Origin: Nitrospira sp.
Lineage (GTDB): Bacteria; Nitrospirota; Nitrospiria; Nitrospirales; Nitrospiraceae
Reading direction: 5' to 3'
DNA length: 5,217 bases
Assembly: GCA_025361385.1 (NCBI GenBank)
Contig: JANYAJ010000110.1
Coordinates: forward strand, 1-5,217
Within the stretch, counting starts at the first letter, position 1, and each line of letters begins with the position of its first letter. Position numbers and translations under genes: made by a program. This document shows, one piece after another, positions 1 through 5,217 of the stretch. Under the pieces are notes generated by a model that saw nothing but the letters and a program-made list of their open reading frames with translations, had not been told where the DNA came from and did not search any database.

Positions 1-148
1 TCGCATCTGGTTGGATCGACTCGCTCTTGACCTGGTCGGACTTGGAGGACTGATCTCCGGATGACGAAGCCACTTGCTTGCCGGAGCAGCCCGCGAACAG
101 GAGCATGAGGCTCACAGTGACAGACAGGCTGATGACTCTACGATCCAT
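1..148 (-). CDS. Putative outer-membrane lipoprotein, N-terminal part only (possibly Pal-like)
   Basis: The minus strand encodes 49 residues from an ATG at 148-146 and stays open to the window edge, so the gene is cut off at its C-terminal side. Seen: a short basic N-terminus (MDRR), a hydrophobic stretch (about residues 5-19) and a lipobox-like LLFAGC with the acceptor cysteine at residue 21. A Ser/Gln/Lys-rich polar linker follows, typical of a flexible tether. Phe at -3 of the lipobox is less usual than Leu but tolerated. Serine at +2 is not the Asp inner-membrane retention signal of enterobacteria, so outer-membrane sorting is likely. An AGGAGG ribosome binding site sits 7 bases before the ATG, and a near-consensus promoter lies further upstream. 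The reading as a lipoprotein is well supported. A Pal (peptidoglycan-associated lipoprotein, Tol-Pal) identity is only a guess, because the diagnostic OmpA-like domain would lie outside the window. Confidence 0.8.
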   Translation of the reverse strand, partial: MDRRVISLSVTVSLMLLFAGCSGKQVASSSGDQSSKSDQVKSESIQPDA

Positions 149-155
149 TTACGGG

Positions 156-162
156 CCTCCTC
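156..162 (-). promoter_or_regulatory. Strong ribosome binding site of the leftward lipoprotein gene
   Basis: Read on the minus strand this is GAGGAGG, a near-perfect Shine-Dalgarno match, 7 bases before the ATG at 148-146. It fixes that start codon and argues that this is a real, well-translated gene. Confidence 0.8.
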
Positions 163-236
163 ACATCGACCTGATCATTGGGTGAACAGTTTCATCATAT
201 TCAGCATGATCGCGAGCAGATGGTCATGTCTCTCTA

Positions 237-265
237 TTTATAGGTACTCAGCCGTGGTCCGTCAA
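237..265 (-). promoter_or_regulatory. Sigma70-type promoter for the leftward lipoprotein gene
   Basis: On the minus strand TTGACG (265-260; 5 of 6 consensus bases) is followed after exactly 17 bases by TATAAA (242-237; 5 of 6). This is the best sigma70-like match I found in the intergenic region. It points towards the lipoprotein gene and predicts a transcript start near 230, giving a leader of about 80 bases before the ATG at 148. The call rests on motif match and spacing only. Confidence 0.65.
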
Positions 266-349
266 CCCATAATCTTTCCCCTCCCCTATCCGGCGCTGGA
301 CCGAGCCGCATTCGGAGACCAGAAAGTTGCATCCCTCTACGGCTTTCGC

Positions 350-356
350 TAAGGTG
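350..356 (+). promoter_or_regulatory. Ribosome binding site selecting the lnt start at 363
   Basis: TAAGGTG lies 6 bases before the ATG at 363. It favours that start over the in-frame TTG at 327, which has its own weaker GGAGA at 314-318 at 8-base spacing. Confidence 0.6.
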
Positions 357-362
357 CGGTTC

Positions 363-1997
363 ATGACCCATTCCCTCGCGCGTTCACTCGTCCTTGCTGG
401 CGCGAGTGGGCTCTTCCTCCCGCTGAGCTTCCCGAATTACGACCTCGGTCTGATGGCCTGGATCGCCCTCGTGCCGTTGCATTGGGCCCTGGACGGCAAG
501 AGCAAGCAGCAGGCGTTCTGGATCGGCTGGCTCTGCGGCACCATTGCCTTTACCGGAATGATGGCCTGGGTGGTGACCGCCATGACCACCTATGGGAAGG
601 TTCCGCTGGTGATCAGCTACGGCATCATGTTGCTGCTGACAGCCTACCTCGGCCTCTATGTCGGCCTTTATTCAGCCGGGGCCGTCTGGTGTCGAACCCT
701 GATTCCCCGCTATGGTCTCTTTGCGCTTCCCTGCTTGTGGGTGAGCCTCGAACTGATCCGGACCTATGCGCTGAGTGGCATGCCCTGGGGCCTCCTCGGC
801 TATTCGCAATATCGTACGATTGAAGTGATTCAGATTGCGGATCACATGGGGGTCTATGGGGTCTCGTTTCTGATTGTGCTCGTCAATGTCGCGCTGGCCG
901 AACTCCTCTCCTGGCTGATGCCGCTGCTGCGGGGATTCCGTCCGGCCAAACTTCCCTGGGAACTCGTCGCGATGACGGCCTTGCTGGTCACGCTCTCATG
1001 GGAATATGGGCTTCGGACATTATCGGGAGCGCCGTTTTCCGATATCCCTCGCTCGTCCATCAGCGTGGGAGTGGTGCAGCCGAACGTCGATCAGATTGTG
1101 AAATGGGATACGGCCTACCGAGAGGAGACCCTCGCACGGTTTGATCGGCTCACGGGACAGCTTGGCCGTGCCACCGACTTGGTGATCTGGCCGGAGGCGG
1201 CGACGCCCTTCATCTTTGAGCGTGAGCCGATCTATCAACTGCAACTTATCGCACTGGCCCATCGAGCTCAGGCTCCGATCTTATTTGGAAGCCCCGCCGT
1301 GCGCTTCTATCCTGATCGGCATCCCTATCTGCTGAACAGTGCGTATCTTCTCGCACCAGACGGCCAGCTCCTGGGTCGCTATGACAAACATCATCTGGTG
1401 CCCTTCGGAGAATATATTCCACTGAAATCCTCGCTCCTGTTTTTCCTCGACAAACTGGTCGAAGGCATCGGCGATTTCGAAGCGGGGCCTGGCCCCACGA
1501 TTCTGACCATGACACCGAAGCCTCAAGCAGCGGCGGTAGGCACGTCCGGATCATCACCGCGACCGGTCAAGTTCGGCGTGGCGATCTGCTACGAGGTGAT
1601 ATTCCCGGACCTCGTACGGCAATTCGCCGCGAATGGGGCGGAGTTTCTCGTGACGATCACGAACGATGCCTGGTTTGGCCACTCGGCTGCGCCCTCACAA
1701 CATTTCGCGATGGTGGTATTCCGTTCGGTCGAAAATCATCTGGCCTTTGCCCGCGCTGCAAACACGGGTATTTCCGGTTTCATCGACCCGTTCGGACGCA
1801 TCGTCGAAGCGACGCCGATTTTCACGGAACAAACCGCTCGAGGCACGATGCAGGTCTGGCGTCCACATACGTTTTACAGCCGCCACGGGGATGTGTTTGC
1901 GTATGGCTGTGTGATAATCTGCCTGCTGTTGTGCCTATTCAGCTATTTCAGGACCAAGGGACCTGAGCCCGACACCGTGGCCGCCACACCGGTGTAA
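363..1997 (+). CDS. lnt: Apolipoprotein N-acyltransferase (Lnt)
   Basis: Lnt is an inner-membrane enzyme that transfers an acyl chain from a phospholipid to the free amino group of the lipoprotein N-terminal cysteine. This is the last maturation step before Lol-dependent export. The product is 544 residues, slightly longer than E. coli Lnt (512). Seen: an N-terminal membrane domain (about residues 5-225, several hydrophobic segments), a periplasmic nitrilase-fold domain (about 235-500) and a final membrane helix (about 509-528). The catalytic triad is intact: Glu278 in VIWPEA, Lys342 in YDKHHLVPFGEY and Cys409 in ICYE. Glu350 matches the second conserved glutamate of the family, and the TNDAWFG motif follows the cysteine. 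A Pro/Ala/Gly/Ser-rich stretch between Lys342 and Cys409 makes that spacing about 15 residues longer than in E. coli. The ATG at 363 is preferred; a TTG at 327 would add 12 residues. The stop lies 17 bases before prfB. Confidence 0.96.
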   Translation: MTHSLARSLVLAGASGLFLPLSFPNYDLGLMAWIALVPLHWALDGKSKQQAFWIGWLCGTIAFTGMMAWVVTAMTTYGKVPLVISYGIMLLLTAYLGLYVGLYSAGAVWCRTLIPRYGLFALPCLWVSLELIRTYALSGMPWGLLGYSQYRTIEVIQIADHMGVYGVSFLIVLVNVALAELLSWLMPLLRGFRPAKLPWELVAMTALLVTLSWEYGLRTLSGAPFSDIPRSSISVGVVQPNVDQIVKWDTAYREETLARFDRLTGQLGRATDLVIWPEAATPFIFEREPIYQLQLIALAHRAQAPILFGSPAVRFYPDRHPYLLNSAYLLAPDGQLLGRYDKHHLVPFGEYIPLKSSLLFFLDKLVEGIGDFEAGPGPTILTMTPKPQAAAVGTSGSSPRPVKFGVAICYEVIFPDLVRQFAANGAEFLVTITNDAWFGHSAAPSQHFAMVVFRSVENHLAFARAANTGISGFIDPFGRIVEATPIFTEQTARGTMQVWRPHTFYSRHGDVFAYGCVIICLLLCLFSYFRTKGPEPDTVAATPV

Positions 1998-2001
1998 TGT
2001 G

Positions 2002-2007
2002 AAAGGA
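2002..2007 (+). promoter_or_regulatory. Ribosome binding site of prfB fixing the start at 2015
   Basis: AAAGGA sits 7 bases before the ATG at 2015. This identifies 2015 as the true start, although that frame runs into TGA after 23 codons. The ATG at 2022, in the downstream frame, has no suitably spaced site. Confidence 0.8.
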
Positions 2008-2014
2008 TCGCTCC

Positions 2015-3164
2015 ATGTTAGATGAGATACGGATTCGCGTTCGGGCTGTTGGACAATCGGTATCGGAACTACGGGGGCATCTTTGACTTCGCTCGCATGA
2101 CGACCGAACTGGCACATCTGGACGAACAGACCTCCCAGCCTGGTTTTTGGAACCACGCGCAGAAAGCCGCCAAGATCAGCCGGAAAAAGTCCACGATTGA
2201 GCGTGAGCTGCAAGAGTGGCGCGAGATCGATGGGAAGATAAATGATATCGGCGCCTTACTGGAGCTCGCGGAAGAAACCAACGACACCGGACTCCTGAAA
2301 GAGTTGGCGTCCGAACTCGACCAATTCGAACCGAAGCTTGCTGCCCTGCGGCTTGAACTTCTCTTGTCCGGCGAACTGGATGCCAACAATGCCATTGTGG
2401 CAATCCATCCCGGTGCCGGCGGAACGGAATCGCAAGACTGGGCGCAGATGCTGCTCCGCATGTACGTCCGTTGGGCCGAGAGCAAGAAATTCAAGATCGA
2501 GACGTTGGACTTGATTCCAGGAGAAGAAGCCGGAGTGAAAAGCGTGACCTTGTCCGTGACGGGGCCCTATGCCTATGGCTATCTCAAGGCTGAAGCAGGC
2601 GTCCATCGGTTGGTTCGCATCTCCCCCTTCGATGCCAACAAGCGTCGACATACCTCTTTTGCCTCGGTATTCGTCTATCCTGAGGTGGATGAGGAGATCG
2701 ACCTCGTCATCGAAGACAAAGACCTCAGAATCGATACCTTTCGGGCAGGCGGCGCCGGTGGCCAGAATGTGAATAAGGTCGAGACCGCCATTCGTATGAC
2801 CCACCTGCCGACCGGGATCGTCGTCCAATGTCAGAACGAACGATCGCAGCTACAAAATCGCAATGGTGCGATGAAGGTCTTGAAAGCCCGTCTCTACGAA
2901 CTGGAACTGAAGAAGAAAGAGGCGGAATTCAACGCCATCGTAGGCGAGAAGAAAGACATTGCCTGGGGCAGCCAAATTCGCTCATACGTGTTCCAGCCCT
3001 ATCAAATGGTGAAAGACCACCGGACCGGGCATGAAGTGGGCCAGGTCGCCGCCGTCATGGATGGTGATCTGGACGGTTTCATCGAAGCCTATTTAAAGAT
3101 GAAGCAGCTTGGGAAAACCGCACTCAGCTATCAGCAAGCTGACATGGACGAGTTCGAGAACTGA
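2015..3164 (+). CDS. prfB: Peptide chain release factor 2 (RF2), expressed by programmed +1 frameshift
   Basis: RF2 recognises UAA and UGA stop codons in the ribosomal A site and triggers peptidyl-tRNA hydrolysis in the cytoplasm. The gene is read in two frames: 23 codons from ATG 2015 to CTT 2081-2083, then one base (T2084) is skipped and GAC 2085 onward is read to TGA 3162-3164. The product is 382 residues (E. coli RF2: 365). The joined junction reads LRGHL-DF, close to LRGYL-DY of E. coli, which confirms the join. Seen: an N-terminal helical domain; the stop-codon-reading tripeptide SPF at 203-205, specific to RF2 (RF1 has PxT); the catalytic GGQ at 248-250 in [13 protein letters not shown]; and conserved [14 protein letters not shown] residues ([10 protein letters not shown] here) near the C-terminus. 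The tail is about 15 residues longer than in E. coli. The gene itself ends in TGA, a codon its product reads. lnt lies 17 bases upstream and lysS 31 bases downstream. Confidence 0.96.
2072..2087 (+). promoter_or_regulatory. prfB programmed +1 frameshift signal (autoregulatory)
   Basis: CGGGGG (2072-2077), a 3-base spacer CAT, then CTT TGA C (2081-2087). This has the same layout and spacing as the classic E. coli site (AGG GGG TAT CTT TGA C): an internal Shine-Dalgarno-like element, a slippery Leu codon and a poor-context UGA. By established mechanism, when RF2 is scarce the ribosome pauses at UGA and tRNA-Leu slips from CUU to UUU, so full-length RF2 is made; when RF2 is abundant, translation ends after 23 residues. 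The first base of the internal element is C instead of A, which shortens its pairing with 16S rRNA to the GGGGG core. Confidence 0.95.
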
Positions 3165-3183
3165 CGGCGAGTACGAACTGGTA

Positions 3184-3187
3184 AAGG
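3184..3187 (+). promoter_or_regulatory. Ribosome binding site selecting the lysS start at 3196
   Basis: AAGG (within TAAAGGT) lies 8 bases before the ATG at 3196. It supports this start over an in-frame ATG at 3109 inside the end of prfB, which would add 29 residues without family resemblance. Confidence 0.65.
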
Positions 3188-3195
3188 TACAGATC

Positions 3196-4683
3196 ATGGA
3201 CGAACTGAACGAACAGCAGCAGCAACGGATCAAGAAGCTCGATGTCCTGCGTGAGGCAGGCGTGGCCCCCTGGGGCACACGATTCGAGGTGAAGGATCGT
3301 GCAGGCCAATTGATCAAGCTCCACTCCGAAAAAACTAAAGAGGTTCTGGAAGAAGAAAATATTTCCTGCACCTTTGCGGGACGTATTGTCGCGCTGCGGC
3401 GCTTCGGCAAGGCCGGCTTCGCGGTTCTGCAGGATGGATCGGATCGGTTGCAAGTCTATCTCAAGAAGGACCATCTCACAGAACAGGCCTATCGCGTCGC
3501 CGAGCAGCTTGATCTTGGCGATTGGATCGGTGTGACCGGCCTCCTCTTTCGCACCAAAACCAATGAGTTTACCGTCGAGGTCACCCAACTAACCTTCTTG
3601 AGCAAGGCCCTCAGACCGCTTCCGGAAAAGTGGCATGGCTTGACGGATGTGGAGACCCGCTATCGGCAGCGTTATGTCGACTTGATCTCCAATCCCGAGG
3701 TCCATGGCATCTTTGCCACGCGCAGCCGAATCATCGCCGGCATTCGCGCCTTCTTGATCGAACGAGGATTCCTGGAAGTCGAAACGCCGATGATGCATCC
3801 GATTCCAGGAGGCGCGGCGGCCAAACCCTTTGTCACGCACCACAACGCCCTCGGGATCGATCTCTATCTCCGCATCGCACCGGAGCTCTATTTAAAGCGG
3901 CTGATCGTCGGCGGCTTTCCCCGTGTGTTCGAAATCAATCGGAACTTCCGGAACGAAGGCATCTCGACGATTCATAACCCTGAATTCACGATGCTCGAGT
4001 TCTATATGGCCTATGCCGACTATCAGGACTTGATCATCCTCACGGAAGAACTCATCTCCTCCCTGGCACAGCAAGTCCTGGGTACCACGGTGATCGACTA
4101 TCAGGGCAAGCAGATCACGCTTACGGCTCCGTGGCGGCGCAGGGCGTATCATCAGTCGATCCTGGAAGTGAACAACCTGAATCCCTCCGTCCTGCAGGAT
4201 AAGGATCAAGCGATTGCCGCGGCCAAACAACTGGGTGTCGCGGTCGATCCTAAATGGCCGCTCTTCAATATCGTGAACGAACTGTTCGAAGAAACGGTCG
4301 AGCCGAGTCTGATTCAGCCGACGTTCATCACCGACTACCCGATCGAAATTTCTCCGCTCGCCAGACGCAAAGACTCGAATCCGGCCCTGACCGACCGGTT
4401 CGAGCTCTATATCGCAGGCCGGGAAATCGCCAACGCGTTTTCAGAGTTGAACGATCCCCTGGATCAGCGGTTACGCTTTGAAGGGCAAGCGGCGCAACGG
4501 GCAGCCGGAGACGAAGAAGCCCATCTGGTCGACGAAGACTTTCTGCGCGCCTTGGAGTACGGCATGCCACCGACCGCCGGCGAAGGCATCGGGATCGACC
4601 GCTTAATCATGCTCTTGACCAACCAAGCGTCCATCCGCGATGTCGTCCTCTTTCCACAATTGAGACCAGAGAAATCACAATGA
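3196..4683 (+). CDS. lysS: Lysine--tRNA ligase, class II (LysRS)
   Basis: This cytoplasmic enzyme charges tRNA-Lys with lysine using ATP. The product is 495 residues, normal for bacterial class II LysRS (E. coli 505). Seen: an N-terminal helix (about 1-20), an OB-fold anticodon-binding domain (about 55-150, including RRFGKAGFAVLQDG), then the class II catalytic core. Motif 1 lies around GFLEVETPMM; motif 2 is RVFEINRNFRNEG from residue 243, with the ATP-contacting Arg252 and Glu254 in FRNE, followed by HNPEFTMLEFYMAYADY; motif 3 is GEGIGIDR with Arg469. The stretches LIQPTFITDYPIEISPLAR and GREIANAFSELND are characteristic of LysRS and place it apart from AspRS/AsnRS. It follows prfB by 31 bases, the same neighbour as in E. 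coli, and its stop overlaps the start of the next gene. No regulatory leader such as a T-box is visible, and the upstream gap is too short for one. Confidence 0.97.
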   Translation: MDELNEQQQQRIKKLDVLREAGVAPWGTRFEVKDRAGQLIKLHSEKTKEVLEEENISCTFAGRIVALRRFGKAGFAVLQDGSDRLQVYLKKDHLTEQAYRVAEQLDLGDWIGVTGLLFRTKTNEFTVEVTQLTFLSKALRPLPEKWHGLTDVETRYRQRYVDLISNPEVHGIFATRSRIIAGIRAFLIERGFLEVETPMMHPIPGGAAAKPFVTHHNALGIDLYLRIAPELYLKRLIVGGFPRVFEINRNFRNEGISTIHNPEFTMLEFYMAYADYQDLIILTEELISSLAQQVLGTTVIDYQGKQITLTAPWRRRAYHQSILEVNNLNPSVLQDKDQAIAAAKQLGVAVDPKWPLFNIVNELFEETVEPSLIQPTFITDYPIEISPLARRKDSNPALTDRFELYIAGREIANAFSELNDPLDQRLRFEGQAAQRAAGDEEAHLVDEDFLRALEYGMPPTAGEGIGIDRLIMLLTNQASIRDVVLFPQLRPEKSQ

Positions 4684-5217
4684 CCGTTCCCTATGAAATT
4701 TTTGTCGGGCTCCGCTACTTGCGGGCCAAACGCCGCAACCGGACGATTTCCCTCAACACCTTCGTGTCGATCGCGGGCATTACGCTCGGCGTGGCTGCCT
4801 TGATCGGCACCGTCGGCATCATGACCGGATTCAAAGAGGACATCCAGGCCAAGATTCTCGGCACGACGGCCCATATCATCGTGCAGGATCGCATGAAAGA
4901 CGGGATGATCGATTACGACAAGGTTGCCATACAGGTACAGGACGTGCCGGATGTGGTCGCCTCAACCCCCTTCATCCTGAAGCAAGTCATGTTGACCACG
5001 CCGTCCGGCGTCCAGGGTGTCGTGATCAGAGGGATCGACCCCCAGCGGGAAGGGAAAGTCACGGAGCTGGCCAAGAATCTTTCGACAGGTGAGTTGAGCG
5101 ATCTCCAGAAGCCAATCAAAATCACGCAACCACCGGCTGACGATCCAACCGGAACGCCGGTCGAAACGGAAAAGCCCGGCATTATCCTGGGAAAAGAACT
5201 CGCGTTGCGACTCGGCG
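4680..5217 (+). CDS. lolC: Lipoprotein-releasing ABC transporter permease, LolC/LolE family (N-terminal part)
   Basis: The frame from ATG 4680 stays open to the window end, giving 179 residues with the 3' part missing. LolCDE extracts mature lipoproteins from the inner membrane and hands them to LolA; LolC and LolE are its membrane subunits. Seen: the family-typical amphipathic start FVGLRYLRAKRRN, a first membrane helix (about residues 27-48, SIAGITLGVAALIG), the conserved GFKEDIQAKILG just after it, and the beginning of the periplasmic MacB-like core, with GVVIRGIDP and GIILGKELALRLG motifs. A Pro/Thr-rich insert (about 150-168) precedes the latter. Its ATG overlaps the lysS stop (ATGA, 4680-4683), and only a weak AGAG (4668-4671) precedes it, so translational coupling is likely. 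LolC and LolE cannot be told apart from this part; many non-enteric bacteria have a single LolC/E-type subunit, so the symbol is provisional. A lolD ATPase gene is expected downstream. Confidence 0.9.
   Translation, partial: MTVPYEIFVGLRYLRAKRRNRTISLNTFVSIAGITLGVAALIGTVGIMTGFKEDIQAKILGTTAHIIVQDRMKDGMIDYDKVAIQVQDVPDVVASTPFILKQVMLTTPSGVQGVVIRGIDPQREGKVTELAKNLSTGELSDLQKPIKITQPPADDPTGTPVETEKPGIILGKELALRLG

Larger units (their letters stand above)
149..362. other. Divergent intergenic region between the lipoprotein gene and lnt
   Basis: These 214 bases separate two genes transcribed away from each other. They hold the leftward promoter and ribosome binding site listed separately. No equally good rightward promoter for lnt is visible. 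The best -10 candidate is CATAAT at 268-273 (5 of 6), but its -35 partner (TACTCA at 245-250, 17-base spacer) matches only 3 of 6. A small inverted repeat lies in the leader of the leftward gene: GATCAT at 173-178 against ATGATC at 206-211, with an alternative 5-bp pairing of ATCAT at 194-198 with ATGAT at 206-210. An open frame across 74-352 on the plus strand shows no family resemblance and overlaps the antisense lipoprotein gene, so I do not call it. Confidence 0.6.

Noticed and set aside
74..352. A 92-codon open frame on the plus strand in the left region
   Set aside because: It overlaps the lipoprotein gene on the other strand and the divergent promoter region, has no recognisable domain and no good ribosome binding site.
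327..362. In-frame TTG start adding 12 residues to Lnt
   Set aside because: GGAGA at 314-318 gives it some support, but the ATG at 363 has a better site (TAAGGTG) and yields a typical Lnt N-terminus.
1997..2002. Start-stop element ATG TGA just after the lnt stop
   Set aside because: The six bases fall between lnt and prfB, most likely by chance; no ribosome binding site is placed for it.
2256..2828. A 190-codon open frame on the minus strand inside prfB
   Set aside because: It is antisense to the highly conserved RF2 coding region, and its protein shows no family features; it reflects the GC-rich codon pattern.
3109..3195. In-frame ATG extension of lysS into the end of prfB
   Set aside because: The added 29 residues overlap prfB out of frame and do not resemble LysRS; ATG 3196 has a well-spaced AAGG.
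1..5217. Search for CRISPR repeats, transposase or IS ends, tRNA genes, toxin-antitoxin or defence genes
   Set aside because: No spaced direct repeats, transposase motifs, cloverleaf-like segments or such gene families were seen; the sequence is filled by core genes.

Overview
This is a short stretch of ordinary bacterial chromosome, GC-rich (roughly 55-60% by eye), with tightly packed housekeeping genes. It comes from a Gram-negative (diderm) organism: it encodes apolipoprotein N-acyltransferase (Lnt), the start of a LolC/LolE-type lipoprotein-release permease, and the start of an exported lipoprotein. The gene order and protein style fit Nitrospirota (Nitrospira-like), but that is an impression from memory; no marker here proves it.

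Layout. Positions 1-148 (minus strand) hold the first 49 codons of a lipoprotein gene that runs off the left edge. It has a lipobox signal peptide, a strong ribosome binding site and a near-consensus sigma70 promoter. Positions 149-362 are the divergent intergenic region. From 363 rightwards four genes lie head to tail on the plus strand: lnt (363-1997), prfB (2015-3164, read through a programmed +1 frameshift), lysS (3196-4683), and a lolC/lolE-family permease (4680 to beyond the window end). Gaps are 17, 31 and -4 bases and no terminator is visible between them, so one operon is likely.

How they work together. lnt and lolC/E act at successive steps of lipoprotein biogenesis: final N-acylation at the inner membrane, then extraction towards the outer membrane. 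The divergent lipoprotein gene would be a client of both. prfB and lysS are translation genes (stop-codon release, lysine-tRNA charging), a pair also adjacent in other bacteria including E. coli. The mix therefore joins envelope lipoprotein maturation with translation.

The most notable element is the prfB autoregulatory frameshift site. The gene starts at 2015, hits an in-frame TGA at 2084-2086 after 23 codons, and continues in the +1 frame. A caller that ignores this would misplace the start at 2022 or 2097. I found no CRISPR array, mobile element, tRNA, rRNA or defence-type gene, and no evidence for an undescribed system.
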